From the NCBI GenBank assembly GCA_039679385.1, contig JBDKVB010000097.1, forward strand, positions 1-64,000: DNA of 64,000 nucleotides, written 5' to 3'. Of the stretch, positions 1 through 8,793 are shown piece by piece. The stretch comes from Armatimonadia bacterium (lineage in GTDB: Bacteria > Armatimonadota > Zipacnadia > Zipacnadales > JABUFB01). Each line of letters starts with the position of its first letter. The first letter of the stretch is position 1. Made by a program: the position numbers and the translations under genes. Below the pieces are notes generated by a model. That model saw only the letters and a program-made list of their open reading frames with translations, searched no databases and was not told the DNA's origin.

Positions 1-2
1 CG

Positions 3-440
3 CGTCCAACTCCGCCGCCTCCGCCACCGCCTGCTCCCCTTGTGCCTCCTGGAGGACCTGTTCCGCCCGCTGGTCCGGGCGCTCCGCCACCAGCCGGACT
101 GGGCGCTCCAGGTGGACCGGCGGCCCCGCCGCCGCCAATGCCCCCGATGCCTGGTGCGGTTCGTCCTGGCGCTCTTGTCGCCGTGACCGAGCAGGCTGCC
201 GCGACCTACACACGCTACTATGGGAGCATGTCGGCGCCCGAACAAGTTTTCGCCGTCGACAAGGAGGGCCGCGAGTTCCCGGCGGTCTCCACGTCCACCT
301 CAATGCGCAACGGTGTCACTACCGTCTCGCTGACCTTCAGGGGAGTGAAGGACCCGGAGTTCGTCCGCTACCTTGCCACGCGTCGCGGGGCGCCGGACAA
401 GCTGCTGCCCTTCGTTATCGAGAACATCCCGATCCCCTAG
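3..440 (+). CDS. 3' end of a Pro/Gly-rich protein of unknown function (5' truncated)
   Basis: The reading frame is open to the left edge of the window, so only the C-terminal ~145 residues are visible. The first ~55 residues are almost entirely Pro, Gly and Ala, which looks like a disordered linker. A compact ~85-residue tail follows, containing alternating hydrophobic strands (for example TTVSLTFRGVKDPEFVRYL). No family was recognised. An in-frame GTG at 42 is probably internal because the proline-rich frame continues upstream of it. The gene ends just before a strong 13-bp hairpin. It could be the tail of a secreted or membrane-anchored protein, but no signal is visible. Confidence 0.6.
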   Translation, partial: RPTPPPPPPPAPLVPPGGPVPPAGPGAPPPAGLGAPGGPAAPPPPMPPMPGAVRPGALVAVTEQAAATYTRYYGSMSAPEQVFAVDKEGREFPAVSTSTSMRNGVTTVSLTFRGVKDPEFVRYLATRRGAPDKLLPFVIENIPIP

Positions 441-447
441 CCTCCAG

Positions 448-480
448 CGGCATGGCCCTCGCAGCCGGAGGGCCATGCCG
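448..480 (+). terminator. 13-bp perfect hairpin after the first gene
   Basis: Arms 448-460 and 468-480 are perfectly complementary with a 7-nt loop, starting 8 nt after the stop codon. There is no T-tract, so it may be a Rho-type or mRNA-stabilising hairpin. Confidence 0.5.
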
Positions 481-495
481 TCGCCATATTCCCCG

Positions 496-525
496 TTTCC
501 TCCCGTTACCCGATCGTGCTATACT
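496..525 (+). promoter_or_regulatory. candidate promoter for the ABC transporter cluster
   Basis: A TATACT -10 hexamer at 520-525 follows a weak -35 (TTTCCT, 496-501) with an 18-nt spacer, about 50 nt before the TTG start at 579. The -10 is good and the -35 poor. Confidence 0.4.
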
Positions 526-578
526 ACGTTTTCGGTGTCTTGCTCGATTCCCCGCTAAGCTCCAGGAGGCGTTGCGTC

Positions 579-3551
579 TTGCGCCGTTCGACACTTGCCG
601 CTGCGTTGGCGCTTACCGCCTGCCTTGCCCTTCTGTGCACGGGTCAGGCGGCCGCCAAGAAGATCGTCCTGCGCGTCCAGTTTCTCCCCACGCGTGACCT
701 CGCGGTCACTCCCGACCAGAAGGCCATTCTCGCCATTGCCGACGCCTTCCGTGAGAAGCACCCCAACGTCGAGCTTCTTCCCTTTGAGGGTCTTGTCATC
801 CAGGGCGTAGGCGCGATGGACTCCGGTCCACTCATGGCTATGGCCGGCGGTGTTGCGCCCGAGGTTCTGTACGTCAACTTCCGCCAGTCGGAGACCTACA
901 TCTCCCAGAAGTTCCTCTACCCGCTCGACAAGTACGTAGAGAAGTGGCAGCAGGAAGAGGACATCAGCAAGCTCATTCCTCCCCAGGTCTGGCAGGTCAT
1001 CAAGCGGAAGGGCCCCGACAATCAGGAGCACGTCTGGTCGATCCCCTACGGCGTGGTCGTCATGGCCCTTCAGTACCGCAAGGACCTCTTCAAGAAGGCC
1101 GGCCTCGATCCCAACAAGCCGCCCCAGAACTGGGATGAGATGTACGACTTCGCTCTCCGCATGACCGATCCCGAGCGCGGCGTCTATGGACTTGGGCTGG
1201 CCACCAAGGGCAGTGCCGCCTGGAACTTCATGAGCTTCCTGTGGTCGGCGGGAAGTGATGCCGTCGTTCAGGACAAGCAGGGAAACTGGCGCGCCGCCTA
1301 TGATGACGACGGCGCGGTCAAGGCCATCCAGTTCTACTGGAAGCTGCGACGCGGGAAGTGGACCCGCTGCCCCAACGACGGCGAGCCGGTTCCCTTCGAG
1401 ATCGGGCAGACCGAGGCTCAGTGCAAGAAGTGCCACCGGACCTTCACCATCGATGAACTCAAGAAGGAAAAGCGCCTCTATGAGGGCTGTGTCGACGGCG
1501 ACCCGGCCAGCAGTCTCGGCTGGCAGCGTGGCAAGATCGGCATGATGTTCCAGTACCTGCGCGACGAGTACATCGCCCAGGTCAACCCGTCCCAGGTAGG
1601 TCTCGCCCCCATTCCTAAGGGCCCCGGCGGCGAGAGCCATGGTGAGATCAATGCCACCATGTACGGCATCAACTCCACCATCACCGACCCCGAGGTCCGC
1701 GACGCCGCCTGGGAGTACATCAAGTTCTACGCCTCCACCGAGGCTAAGCGCATCAAGACCAAGATCTTCATCGACTCCGGGTTCGCCAAGTACGTCAACC
1801 CGCAGTGGCTGACCGAGTTCGGCTACAACGACTACCTGCGCGAGGTACCCAAGGGCTGGGCCGACGTATTCCAGACCACCGTTGCCAACGCACGGCCCGA
1901 ACCTTACGGTAAGAACTGCCAGCTCATCTACATCGAGATGACCGTGCCCATCGAGCGGGCGCTGCAGGTCGATGATCCCAGCGCTGACCAGATCCGGACA
2001 ATCCTCAAGGAGGAAGTGGCTAACACCAACGCCAAGCTCCTTGGCCGGATCCCGCCCAACATACAGCGGATGCGCACGATCATCACGTTCTTCGTCGTCT
2101 TGTTCATGGCGATCGCCTTCATCACCCTCATGCGCAAGAGCCTGTCGCACTACTCGGTGCAGATCCAGTCTCAAAGCTCGGGGGCAAAGACGGAGACGGT
2201 CGGCTACAAGCGCCGACGGAACATCTATGCATGGATGCTGCTGCTGCCGGCGCTGGTGCTCATCGGCATATGGCAGTACTACCCCCTGGCTCGCGGCTCG
2301 ATCATGGCCTTCCAAGACTACCGCATCATCGCAGGCACAGCCTTCGTGGGGCTTCAGAACTTCTCCGAGGCGATCTTCTCGAAGGACTTCTGGCTCACGA
2401 TGTACCGGACGCTGTGGTATGCCTTCATGATGCTGTCCCTGGGCTTCTGCGCTCCGATTGCCCTGGCTGTGCTGCTACATGAGGTGCCGCGGCTCAAGGT
2501 CTTCTACCGCACCCTCTACTACCTGCCGGCGGTCACTACCGGGTTGGTCATCTACATGCTCTGGAAGCAGTTCTATGACCCCAGCCCGCACGGCTTCCTC
2601 AACAGCATCTACGGGCCGGCCAGCGAGATCGCGCGTGAGCTTTTGGTCTTGTTGGTCGCAGGGCTTGGGGCTGGTCTGGCTACCAGCTTCTGGAACAACC
2701 GCGACCGTGAGCCGGAGAAGCTAGCCTGGTGGATGTGGCCTATCTACGGGATCGTTCCACTGTGGTTCTACCGGCGGGCAGAGGGGGAACGGGCCACCCG
2801 CCTCTGGCGGTTCGCGAATCTCGCAGCCATGGTCGTCTGGTCGGCGATCGCCGTATACGCGGTCGTGCAGGGCGTCCGTATCACGGGCGTCTGGGTGCTG
2901 TTCCTGGCCGCTCTGGCCGCAGCAGGCGCTGTCCTGGCCTTCACGAACCCCTCACCTTCGCCGCTGAAGTATGTTGTCGGTCTGATCTCCTGCGCGGCGA
3001 CGGTTCTGGTCGTCACCTATGGCGTGCAGCACGTGTGGCCCGAGCTGTTCCGAGCCGACACTCAGCAGTTCCTGGATGACGCGAACCCGGTCTTCGGCAT
3101 CCCCATCTTCCCGGCGATCGCTATGGTGTGCATTATCTTGCCGCAGATCTGGGCCTCCGTTGGCCCGGGCTGCATCATCTACCTGGCCGCCATGAGAGCC
3201 ATTCCGGAAGAGATGTACGAGGCCGCCGATCTTGACGGCGCCGGCTTCTGGACCAAGTTCTGGACCATCACGGTGCCCTTCCTGCGGGCCCTGATCATCA
3301 TCAACTTCGTGGGCGCCTTCATCGGAGCCTTCCGCGCCTTTGAGCCCATCTTCATCATGACTTCCGGTGGCCCGGCGAACGCCACCACCGTTCTCGGGCT
3401 CGAGATCTGGCGCAACGCTTACATGTACCTCAAGTACGGGTTTGCCGTCTCCATGGCATGGATACTCGGTTCGCTGCTCATCGGGTTCACCGTCATGCAG
3501 TTGCGCATCCTGTCGCGGCTGGAGTTCCGCACCGCCAGCGCCAAGGACTAG
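579..3551 (+). CDS. ABC sugar importer: substrate-binding protein fused to a MalF-type permease
   Basis: The 990-residue start is TTG 579, 9 nt after AGGAGG (564-569), giving a signal peptide (MRRSTLAAALALTACLALL). Residues ~25-490 are a family-1 extracellular solute-binding domain. A single membrane helix (~498-520) links it to a MalF-like permease whose EAA loop (EEMYEAADLDGAG) lies near residue 877. Two oddities are visible. The binding domain carries an inserted Cys cluster (C264, C282, C285, C304; CPND...CKKCH) resembling a degenerate zinc ribbon. Residues ~685-825 add four or five extra hydrophobic segments inside the permease. Fusion of binding protein to permease tethers the receptor to its translocator. 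The partner permease is the next gene; no ATPase is encoded nearby. The substrate is unknown, but sugars or oligosaccharides are likely from family and context. Confidence 0.9.
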   Translation: MRRSTLAAALALTACLALLCTGQAAAKKIVLRVQFLPTRDLAVTPDQKAILAIADAFREKHPNVELLPFEGLVIQGVGAMDSGPLMAMAGGVAPEVLYVNFRQSETYISQKFLYPLDKYVEKWQQEEDISKLIPPQVWQVIKRKGPDNQEHVWSIPYGVVVMALQYRKDLFKKAGLDPNKPPQNWDEMYDFALRMTDPERGVYGLGLATKGSAAWNFMSFLWSAGSDAVVQDKQGNWRAAYDDDGAVKAIQFYWKLRRGKWTRCPNDGEPVPFEIGQTEAQCKKCHRTFTIDELKKEKRLYEGCVDGDPASSLGWQRGKIGMMFQYLRDEYIAQVNPSQVGLAPIPKGPGGESHGEINATMYGINSTITDPEVRDAAWEYIKFYASTEAKRIKTKIFIDSGFAKYVNPQWLTEFGYNDYLREVPKGWADVFQTTVANARPEPYGKNCQLIYIEMTVPIERALQVDDPSADQIRTILKEEVANTNAKLLGRIPPNIQRMRTIITFFVVLFMAIAFITLMRKSLSHYSVQIQSQSSGAKTETVGYKRRRNIYAWMLLLPALVLIGIWQYYPLARGSIMAFQDYRIIAGTAFVGLQNFSEAIFSKDFWLTMYRTLWYAFMMLSLGFCAPIALAVLLHEVPRLKVFYRTLYYLPAVTTGLVIYMLWKQFYDPSPHGFLNSIYGPASEIARELLVLLVAGLGAGLATSFWNNRDREPEKLAWWMWPIYGIVPLWFYRRAEGERATRLWRFANLAAMVVWSAIAVYAVVQGVRITGVWVLFLAALAAAGAVLAFTNPSPSPLKYVVGLISCAATVLVVTYGVQHVWPELFRADTQQFLDDANPVFGIPIFPAIAMVCIILPQIWASVGPGCIIYLAAMRAIPEEMYEAADLDGAGFWTKFWTITVPFLRALIIINFVGAFIGAFRAFEPIFIMTSGGPANATTVLGLEIWRNAYMYLKYGFAVSMAWILGSLLIGFTVMQLRILSRLEFRTASAKD

Positions 3552-3620
3552 GCGTCGGTCTGCTGTCCAGCCGCCTGCGCCGCACTAAGCACCGCCCTAC
3601 CAAGGGGAGGACGTCTGCCA

Positions 3621-5519
3621 ATGCCTCACATCGCCGTAGTGGGTCGCCGCGCGCCCAAAACCCGCCTGCTGATCGCAGCTATCTACCTGACCCTGAGCCT
3701 GGGCGCAGTCACCATGGTCGTGCCCTTCTGGCTCATGGTCAGTAGCTCCTTTACCAGTAACGTAGACTCCAACGACTTCCGCCTGGTGCCCGCCTACTGG
3801 TACAGCGATGAGGCGCTCTACAAGAAGTTCATGGAGAGCGCCTTCAACGAGGACTCCACCCTCTACAATTACGCCACCGGCGAGGACATCGGCGACTTCC
3901 TGGACGTGAAGCGCCCGGCGACGGTGAACCAGAAGCAGGTCGAGGACTATACGCAGTGGCTCGACTCGTTGCCCCTCACCTATACCTTCACGGCCCACGC
4001 CTACTCGATCGCCAAGCCCAAGATCAGCCTCGACGGCGCGCGCCGCTACCAGGAGTTCCTGTCCAAACGGTACAACGGCGACGTCCTCAAGCTGAACGCC
4101 GCCTACCGCGAGGACCGCGAGTACTTCGACTTGCAGTTGCGGCGCGAGGAATGGCACAAGCGCGTCTTCCAACCCCTCAAGGACCTGCGCTACACCGAGC
4201 AGATGGAGTTCAAGAAGACGCTTCCGTCACGGTTCCGCGTCCCTGCGCCGGTCGAGGGCATGTTCCAGGAGTTCCTGACCAATCAGGACCTCGGCCCCGG
4301 CCAGCCGACCAACGAGCCCAAGACCTACGCGAAGCGCTACCAGCTGCCCATCAAGTCCATCGCCGACCTTCGGCTGCCCGAGCGAATGCCGAAGCAGACC
4401 AACTTCGCCACGGACTGGCTCAAGTATGTACGAACCGACGTGCCGTACCAGTTCGTCGTGTTCGAACCCGGCGCCCAGCCCTCCTTCACCGAGTGGCTGA
4501 AGAAGCGCTACAGCAACGACCTCAAGTTCCTGCACAAGGTCTATGGGACCGCCGGGAAGGCCGTCAACAACTGGACGGACGTGACGCTGAGTCCGCACTA
4601 CCCCTGGGATGGCATCCCGGCTGCTGACTGGGCCGCTTTCCTCGAGGACGAGAAGGGCGCGCCCGCCCAGTTCATCCATCTCGAGACGCCGCAGATCCTG
4701 TATCGCAACTGGCTCCGTGACCACTACCACACAGTCGCAGCCGTGAACGCGGCCTACCAGACGAAGCTCACGAGCTTCGACGTCGCTGAGCCCCCGATGA
4801 AGGAAGCCCAGTGGAGCGCTATGCAGGCAGATCGCAGTGCGATCAAGCGCGACTTCGTGACGCGCAACTATCGCGACGTCATCGCCTACATCTCCGTGCA
4901 CGGCAGGGCGCTGCGGAATACCTTCATCCTGGTCGTGTGCGTCCTGGCGCTCACGCTCACCATCAACCCACTCTCGGCCTACGCCTTGAGCCGCTACAAT
5001 CTGCCGCAGACCTACAAGATCCTGCTGTTCTTCCTCGCGACCATGGCCTTCCCGGCTGAGGTCACGGCCATCCCGAACTTCTTGCTCATGAAGCACTTGC
5101 ACTTGCTCAACACCTTCTACGCCCTGATCTTGCCCAGCGCGGCCAATGGCTACTCGATCTTCCTGCTGAAGGGCTTCTTCGACGGTCTGCCACGCGATCT
5201 GTACGAGGCGGCCGAACTCGACGGGGCTTCCGAGGTGCAGATGTTCACGAGGATCTGCCTGCCGATGTCGACCCCGGTACTGGCGGTCATCGGTCTTGGC
5301 GCCTTCACCGCAGCCTACGGGTCCTTCATGTGGGCCTTCGTTGTCTGCCAGGACAAGAACATGTGGACCCTCATGGTCTGGTTGCAGCAGATGGGCAGTT
5401 GGGCTCCACAGAGCATGATCTACGCAGCGCTGGTGCTCGCAGCCATCCCAACGCTGTTAGTGTTCATCTTTGCCCAGGACATCATCATGCGCGGTGTCAT
5501 CATTCCGATGGAGAAGTAG
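3621..5519 (+). CDS. ABC sugar importer permease (MalG type) with ~390-residue extracellular insert
   Basis: This 632-residue protein starts at ATG 3621 behind GGGGAGG (3604-3610). A first helix (~residues 16-42) is followed by ~390 hydrophilic residues. The canonical MalG-type permease core then begins near residue 430, with EAA motif DLYEAAELDGAS. Usual family length is 270-300 residues. The insert contains at least three related units, near residues 143 (YQEFLSKRYNGD..LNAAY), 289 (FTEWLKKRYSND..HKVYG) and 361 (YRNWLRDHYHTV..NAAYQ). They resemble the F..WL..RYG....LN.A.GT motif found in GH42-type glycosidases. By topology the insert should face the periplasm, so it may capture glycans or contact the fused binding protein encoded just upstream. 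Confidence 0.9.
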   Translation: MPHIAVVGRRAPKTRLLIAAIYLTLSLGAVTMVVPFWLMVSSSFTSNVDSNDFRLVPAYWYSDEALYKKFMESAFNEDSTLYNYATGEDIGDFLDVKRPATVNQKQVEDYTQWLDSLPLTYTFTAHAYSIAKPKISLDGARRYQEFLSKRYNGDVLKLNAAYREDREYFDLQLRREEWHKRVFQPLKDLRYTEQMEFKKTLPSRFRVPAPVEGMFQEFLTNQDLGPGQPTNEPKTYAKRYQLPIKSIADLRLPERMPKQTNFATDWLKYVRTDVPYQFVVFEPGAQPSFTEWLKKRYSNDLKFLHKVYGTAGKAVNNWTDVTLSPHYPWDGIPAADWAAFLEDEKGAPAQFIHLETPQILYRNWLRDHYHTVAAVNAAYQTKLTSFDVAEPPMKEAQWSAMQADRSAIKRDFVTRNYRDVIAYISVHGRALRNTFILVVCVLALTLTINPLSAYALSRYNLPQTYKILLFFLATMAFPAEVTAIPNFLLMKHLHLLNTFYALILPSAANGYSIFLLKGFFDGLPRDLYEAAELDGASEVQMFTRICLPMSTPVLAVIGLGAFTAAYGSFMWAFVVCQDKNMWTLMVWLQQMGSWAPQSMIYAALVLAAIPTLLVFIFAQDIIMRGVIIPMEK

Positions 5520-5550
5520 CCGCGCCGATGTCCGCCAGGTTGCTCTACCG

Positions 5551-5580
5551 ACGGGCCGCCCTTCTGACAGGGCGGCCCGT
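5551..5580 (+). terminator. 11-bp hairpin after the permease gene
   Basis: Arms 5551-5561 and 5570-5580 (ACGGGCCGCCC and its complement) enclose an 8-nt loop, followed by TTCTAT. It is a likely partial terminator between the transporter and the enzyme genes. Confidence 0.6.
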
Positions 5581-5717
5581 TCTATGGTCCGGTAGCCGCA
5601 AGGTCCCGGGCACAAGCCCCTCGACCACTGCAGAAGGGCAAAGGCAGTGTACCGGGAATAGCTCCAGGTGTGGATGCAACGCCTTGTGAGGTTCACGCGA
5701 AGGAAGGTGCCTGTGCC

Positions 5718-7850
5718 ATGCGCGTCATCCTATCGGCTCTTGCTCTTTGCCTCACCTGCGCCACCTATGCGGCCGTCATCACCGTGACACCCGGCGGCGA
5801 GCTGACCGTGCAGGCCGCTCTGGATCGTGCGAAGCCGGGAGACACCGTGCGGATGCAGCCCGGTGTGTACCACGAGCAGGTGAGCTTCAACTTCGGCGGC
5901 GAGTACCTCAAGCCCGTGACGCTCGAGGGCGAGCCCGGAGCCGTGATCGACGGGAGTACCCCGATCACCCCGGACTGGCAGCCCGCGACCGATATTGCCC
6001 CCGGTGTCTGGCGTGCCAAGATCCCCTTCCTGCCCTTCACCGTCACCGCTGACGGCAAGATCGTCACCATGCTCGACGAGAGGCGCGTCGACCCACGGAC
6101 GGTGAAGGAGCAGCGCTGGCAGTGGCCCTACATCTTCCAGCATGGGATCGAGCCCTCCGGCTGGGTCGGCGTCAAGGCCCTCGGGATGTACCAGCGGGAT
6201 GCCCAGACCCTCCTGATCCGCTTCCAGGACGACCGTGATCCTCGGACGATCCCCATGACCTTCGCCCCGAGAGTGGCGTGTGTGGACATCTCCAGTGCAG
6301 ATCGCTGCGTCGTCCGCGGGGTAACCTTGCGCAACGCCGCCTTTGGTGTGCGAATCGAGGCGTCGCTGGGCTCGGTGGTCGAGAACTGCACCCTCGGCCC
6401 GGTCGACTACGGAGTATGGCTCGACAACGAATCAGACCGCTGCACCGTCCGGTTCAACGAGATCTTCATGAACCCCTATGCCGGTGCGAACCCGAGGCTC
6501 CCCGGGGCCTGGGACAACTGGCAGGCCCACAAGACCGGCGGCTTCTACGACCGCTATGGCGTGCAGATCAACCAGAGCCTGGGCGGCCACGAGGTCCACG
6601 ACAACAACATCCACGACGTGTGGGATGGGATTGAGGACCGAGGAGCTCCCGGAGCCAATCGCGGCCTGCGCATCCACCACAACCTGATCTCGAACTGCTC
6701 CGACGACGGCCTCGAACCGAATGGTGCCGAGGAAGACTGCCGGTGGAACGGTAACATCGTGCAGCAGTGCATCTGCGGGTTCCGCATCAAAGCCCCGAAG
6801 GTCGGCCCACTCTACGCCTACCGCAACGTGTTCTTCAGCAACTCCGAGGACTACCGCAACTACGGCGAGGTGGAGCTGAAGCCCGCCTTTGTCTACGTCT
6901 ACCATAACACCTGCACCGCCGGAGCCGCCGTCCAGTCCAACAAGGTCTTCGGCATCGGGACCCCCAACTACCACTACTACAACAACCTGTTCTGGTGCAA
7001 AGCCTGGTGGGGCAACTCCGGCAAGTCGGTGGACCCCAACTGGAAGGGCGACTACAACGTCTACGTGCGGCGCGACACGGACCAGCGCTGGGACGCAGGC
7101 CGTGAGCTCGCTGCCAGGCTTGGCCTCGACGCCCATAGCCTGTGGGTGAATCCAGGCGATCCTTCCTTCACCGATGCCGCAGGCCGCGACGCCTCTCTCA
7201 AGGCCGACAGTCCTGCCCGTGGCCGTGGTGTGGATCTCTCCAGTCTCCTGGGCCAGCCCTTACCCGGCTGTGAGCCCGGGTACTTCACCGGTCCGGCCCC
7301 GGACTGTGGCGCTGTCCCCTTCGGATCGCCCATGCCGAAGCTCCCGCGCACACCGGCCCAGGTCGAAGTCGTGCCTGCGGGTTCCTGGCCGGGTCCTGAG
7401 CCACCTCGTGTTCTCACTCTGATTGGTCCGAACCTGGTCCAGAACGGTGGTTTCGAGGACGGTCTGAAGGGCTGGAGCACGCCCACGACGAAGACCTTCA
7501 AGGTCGCCGCCGATGGGGCCGCTGAGGGTGCCTCGCGTCTGCAGATCAACGCCTCGCAGCAGCAGGAAACGATCCGCCAGACCATCAAGGGCCTCAAGCC
7601 CGGTGCCCTGTACCTCCTGGTCTACCAGAGCCGCTTGAATACCGTCAGCGATATGCGTATCATCGTCCGCAACCTGGCGAACGCGGGCTACCTCGCCCAG
7701 GGCGGCGCTCACCAGAGCAAGGCTTGGTGGCGCACCAGTCTCACCTTCACGGCCCCGGCCGCCGAAGTGGGCCTTGAGATCAGCCCTCGTGCCCAGGGCG
7801 TCTGCGAGCTGGACAGTATGTCGATCACCGTGGCTCCGCAACCTGACTGA
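5718..7850 (+). CDS. secreted right-handed beta-helix protein with C-terminal carbohydrate-binding-like domain
   Basis: The start is ATG 5718, 10 nt after AGGAAGG (5701-5707); an upstream in-frame GTG at 5670 lacks a site. The protein has 710 residues. A signal peptide (MRVILSALALCLTCATYAA) is followed by PGGELTVQAALDRAKPGDTV, the typical opening of pectate-lyase-like parallel beta-helix proteins. Repeated short rungs rich in N, H and V follow (HHNLISNCSDDG, YHNTC). The C-terminal ~150 residues begin with NLVQNGGFEDGLKGW, typical of CBM4/9-like jelly-roll modules. The protein probably binds or cleaves a polyuronate or other glycan in the periplasm or outside. Catalytic residues could not be assigned, so lyase, epimerase or hydrolase activity is open. 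Confidence 0.85.
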   Translation: MRVILSALALCLTCATYAAVITVTPGGELTVQAALDRAKPGDTVRMQPGVYHEQVSFNFGGEYLKPVTLEGEPGAVIDGSTPITPDWQPATDIAPGVWRAKIPFLPFTVTADGKIVTMLDERRVDPRTVKEQRWQWPYIFQHGIEPSGWVGVKALGMYQRDAQTLLIRFQDDRDPRTIPMTFAPRVACVDISSADRCVVRGVTLRNAAFGVRIEASLGSVVENCTLGPVDYGVWLDNESDRCTVRFNEIFMNPYAGANPRLPGAWDNWQAHKTGGFYDRYGVQINQSLGGHEVHDNNIHDVWDGIEDRGAPGANRGLRIHHNLISNCSDDGLEPNGAEEDCRWNGNIVQQCICGFRIKAPKVGPLYAYRNVFFSNSEDYRNYGEVELKPAFVYVYHNTCTAGAAVQSNKVFGIGTPNYHYYNNLFWCKAWWGNSGKSVDPNWKGDYNVYVRRDTDQRWDAGRELAARLGLDAHSLWVNPGDPSFTDAAGRDASLKADSPARGRGVDLSSLLGQPLPGCEPGYFTGPAPDCGAVPFGSPMPKLPRTPAQVEVVPAGSWPGPEPPRVLTLIGPNLVQNGGFEDGLKGWSTPTTKTFKVAADGAAEGASRLQINASQQQETIRQTIKGLKPGALYLLVYQSRLNTVSDMRIIVRNLANAGYLAQGGAHQSKAWWRTSLTFTAPAAEVGLEISPRAQGVCELDSMSITVAPQPD

Positions 7851-7902
7851 ACAACCCGGTGCCGCAAGAGCGGCGCCTCAACCCGTACTGGAGGTCCTGC
7901 TG

Positions 7903-8754
7903 TTGCCTTTGCTCCCGATGTCCGAGATTCTGGATCGCGCCTACGCTGAGGGCTATGGTGTCCCTGCCTTCGATACCTGGAATGCGGAGACCACAGCCGC
8001 CATCCTTGGCCTCGCGCAAGACCTGCGGGCCCCGGTGATTCTCATGCATGCCGGACCCGATTACGGCATCCTGTCGCCGCTGATGCTCGCCGATATGACC
8101 CGCCTGTTCATGGGCTACTACAACGTCCCCGCGGCGCTCCATCTCGACCACGGGCGGTCTCTGGAGCAGGTCCAGGACTGCCTGGACGCCCGCTATACCT
8201 CCGTAATGCTCGACTACTCCGCCAAGCCCTTCGAGGAGAACGCGGCGGCCCTGCGAGAGACCGTGGCCAGGGCGCATCCGCTGGGCGTCACGGTAGAAGC
8301 CGAGATCGGGCATGTCGGTCGGGCCGGGGCGAGCCACGAGAGCTCCGGGGCCTCCACACTCACCGACGCGCAGGAGGCCGCCGACTTCGTGGCCCAGACC
8401 GGCGTCGATGCCCTCGCCGTGTCCATCGGCAATGCCCACGGCCACTACACCGCTCTGCCCCAGTTCGACTTCGAGCGACTTGCGCAGATCCGCGACGCCG
8501 TCAGCCTTCCCCTCGTTCTGCACGGTGGAAGCGGAACCCCCGACGAGGAGTTGCGCCGTGCCATCTCCCTGGGGATCACCAAGGTGAACGTCGTCACCGA
8601 GCTGGTCACAGCGGTTCGCCAGTCGCTCCTGGATCAGTGGGGCGAGAGCCGCAACAAGCACATCCCCTTCGCCTACACCGAAGCGACCCAAGCCATGCTG
8701 CCGGTTGCCGAGAAGTGGTTCCGCGTCTGTGGCGCGGTCGGTAAGGCCGGCTAA
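7903..8754 (+). CDS. class II (zinc) ketose-bisphosphate aldolase
   Basis: A TTG start at 7903 lies 8 nt after TGGAGGT (7889-7895) and gives 283 residues, the usual family length; ATG 7918 is too far from the site. Landmarks are LHLDHGRS (catalytic D82, zinc ligand H83), VEAEIGHVGRAG, SIGNAHGHY, LVLHGGSG and ITKVNVVTEL, which together mark fructose- or tagatose-bisphosphate aldolases (FbaA/GatY/KbaY). It splits a phosphorylated ketose into DHAP and an aldehyde. Its position between secreted glycan proteins and an aminotransferase suggests it acts on the imported sugar rather than in central glycolysis. Exact substrate stereochemistry cannot be read from sequence. Confidence 0.9.
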   Translation: MPLLPMSEILDRAYAEGYGVPAFDTWNAETTAAILGLAQDLRAPVILMHAGPDYGILSPLMLADMTRLFMGYYNVPAALHLDHGRSLEQVQDCLDARYTSVMLDYSAKPFEENAAALRETVARAHPLGVTVEAEIGHVGRAGASHESSGASTLTDAQEAADFVAQTGVDALAVSIGNAHGHYTALPQFDFERLAQIRDAVSLPLVLHGGSGTPDEELRRAISLGITKVNVVTELVTAVRQSLLDQWGESRNKHIPFAYTEATQAMLPVAEKWFRVCGAVGKAG

Positions 8755-8793
8755 CACACCCAGGTACTACCTGGACGGATCCGAGGTCAGAAC

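Noticed and set aside
555-2315. 586-codon minus frame opposite the binding-protein fusion
   Set aside because: The + strand product has signal peptide, SBP and permease domains; the reverse frame is a shadow.
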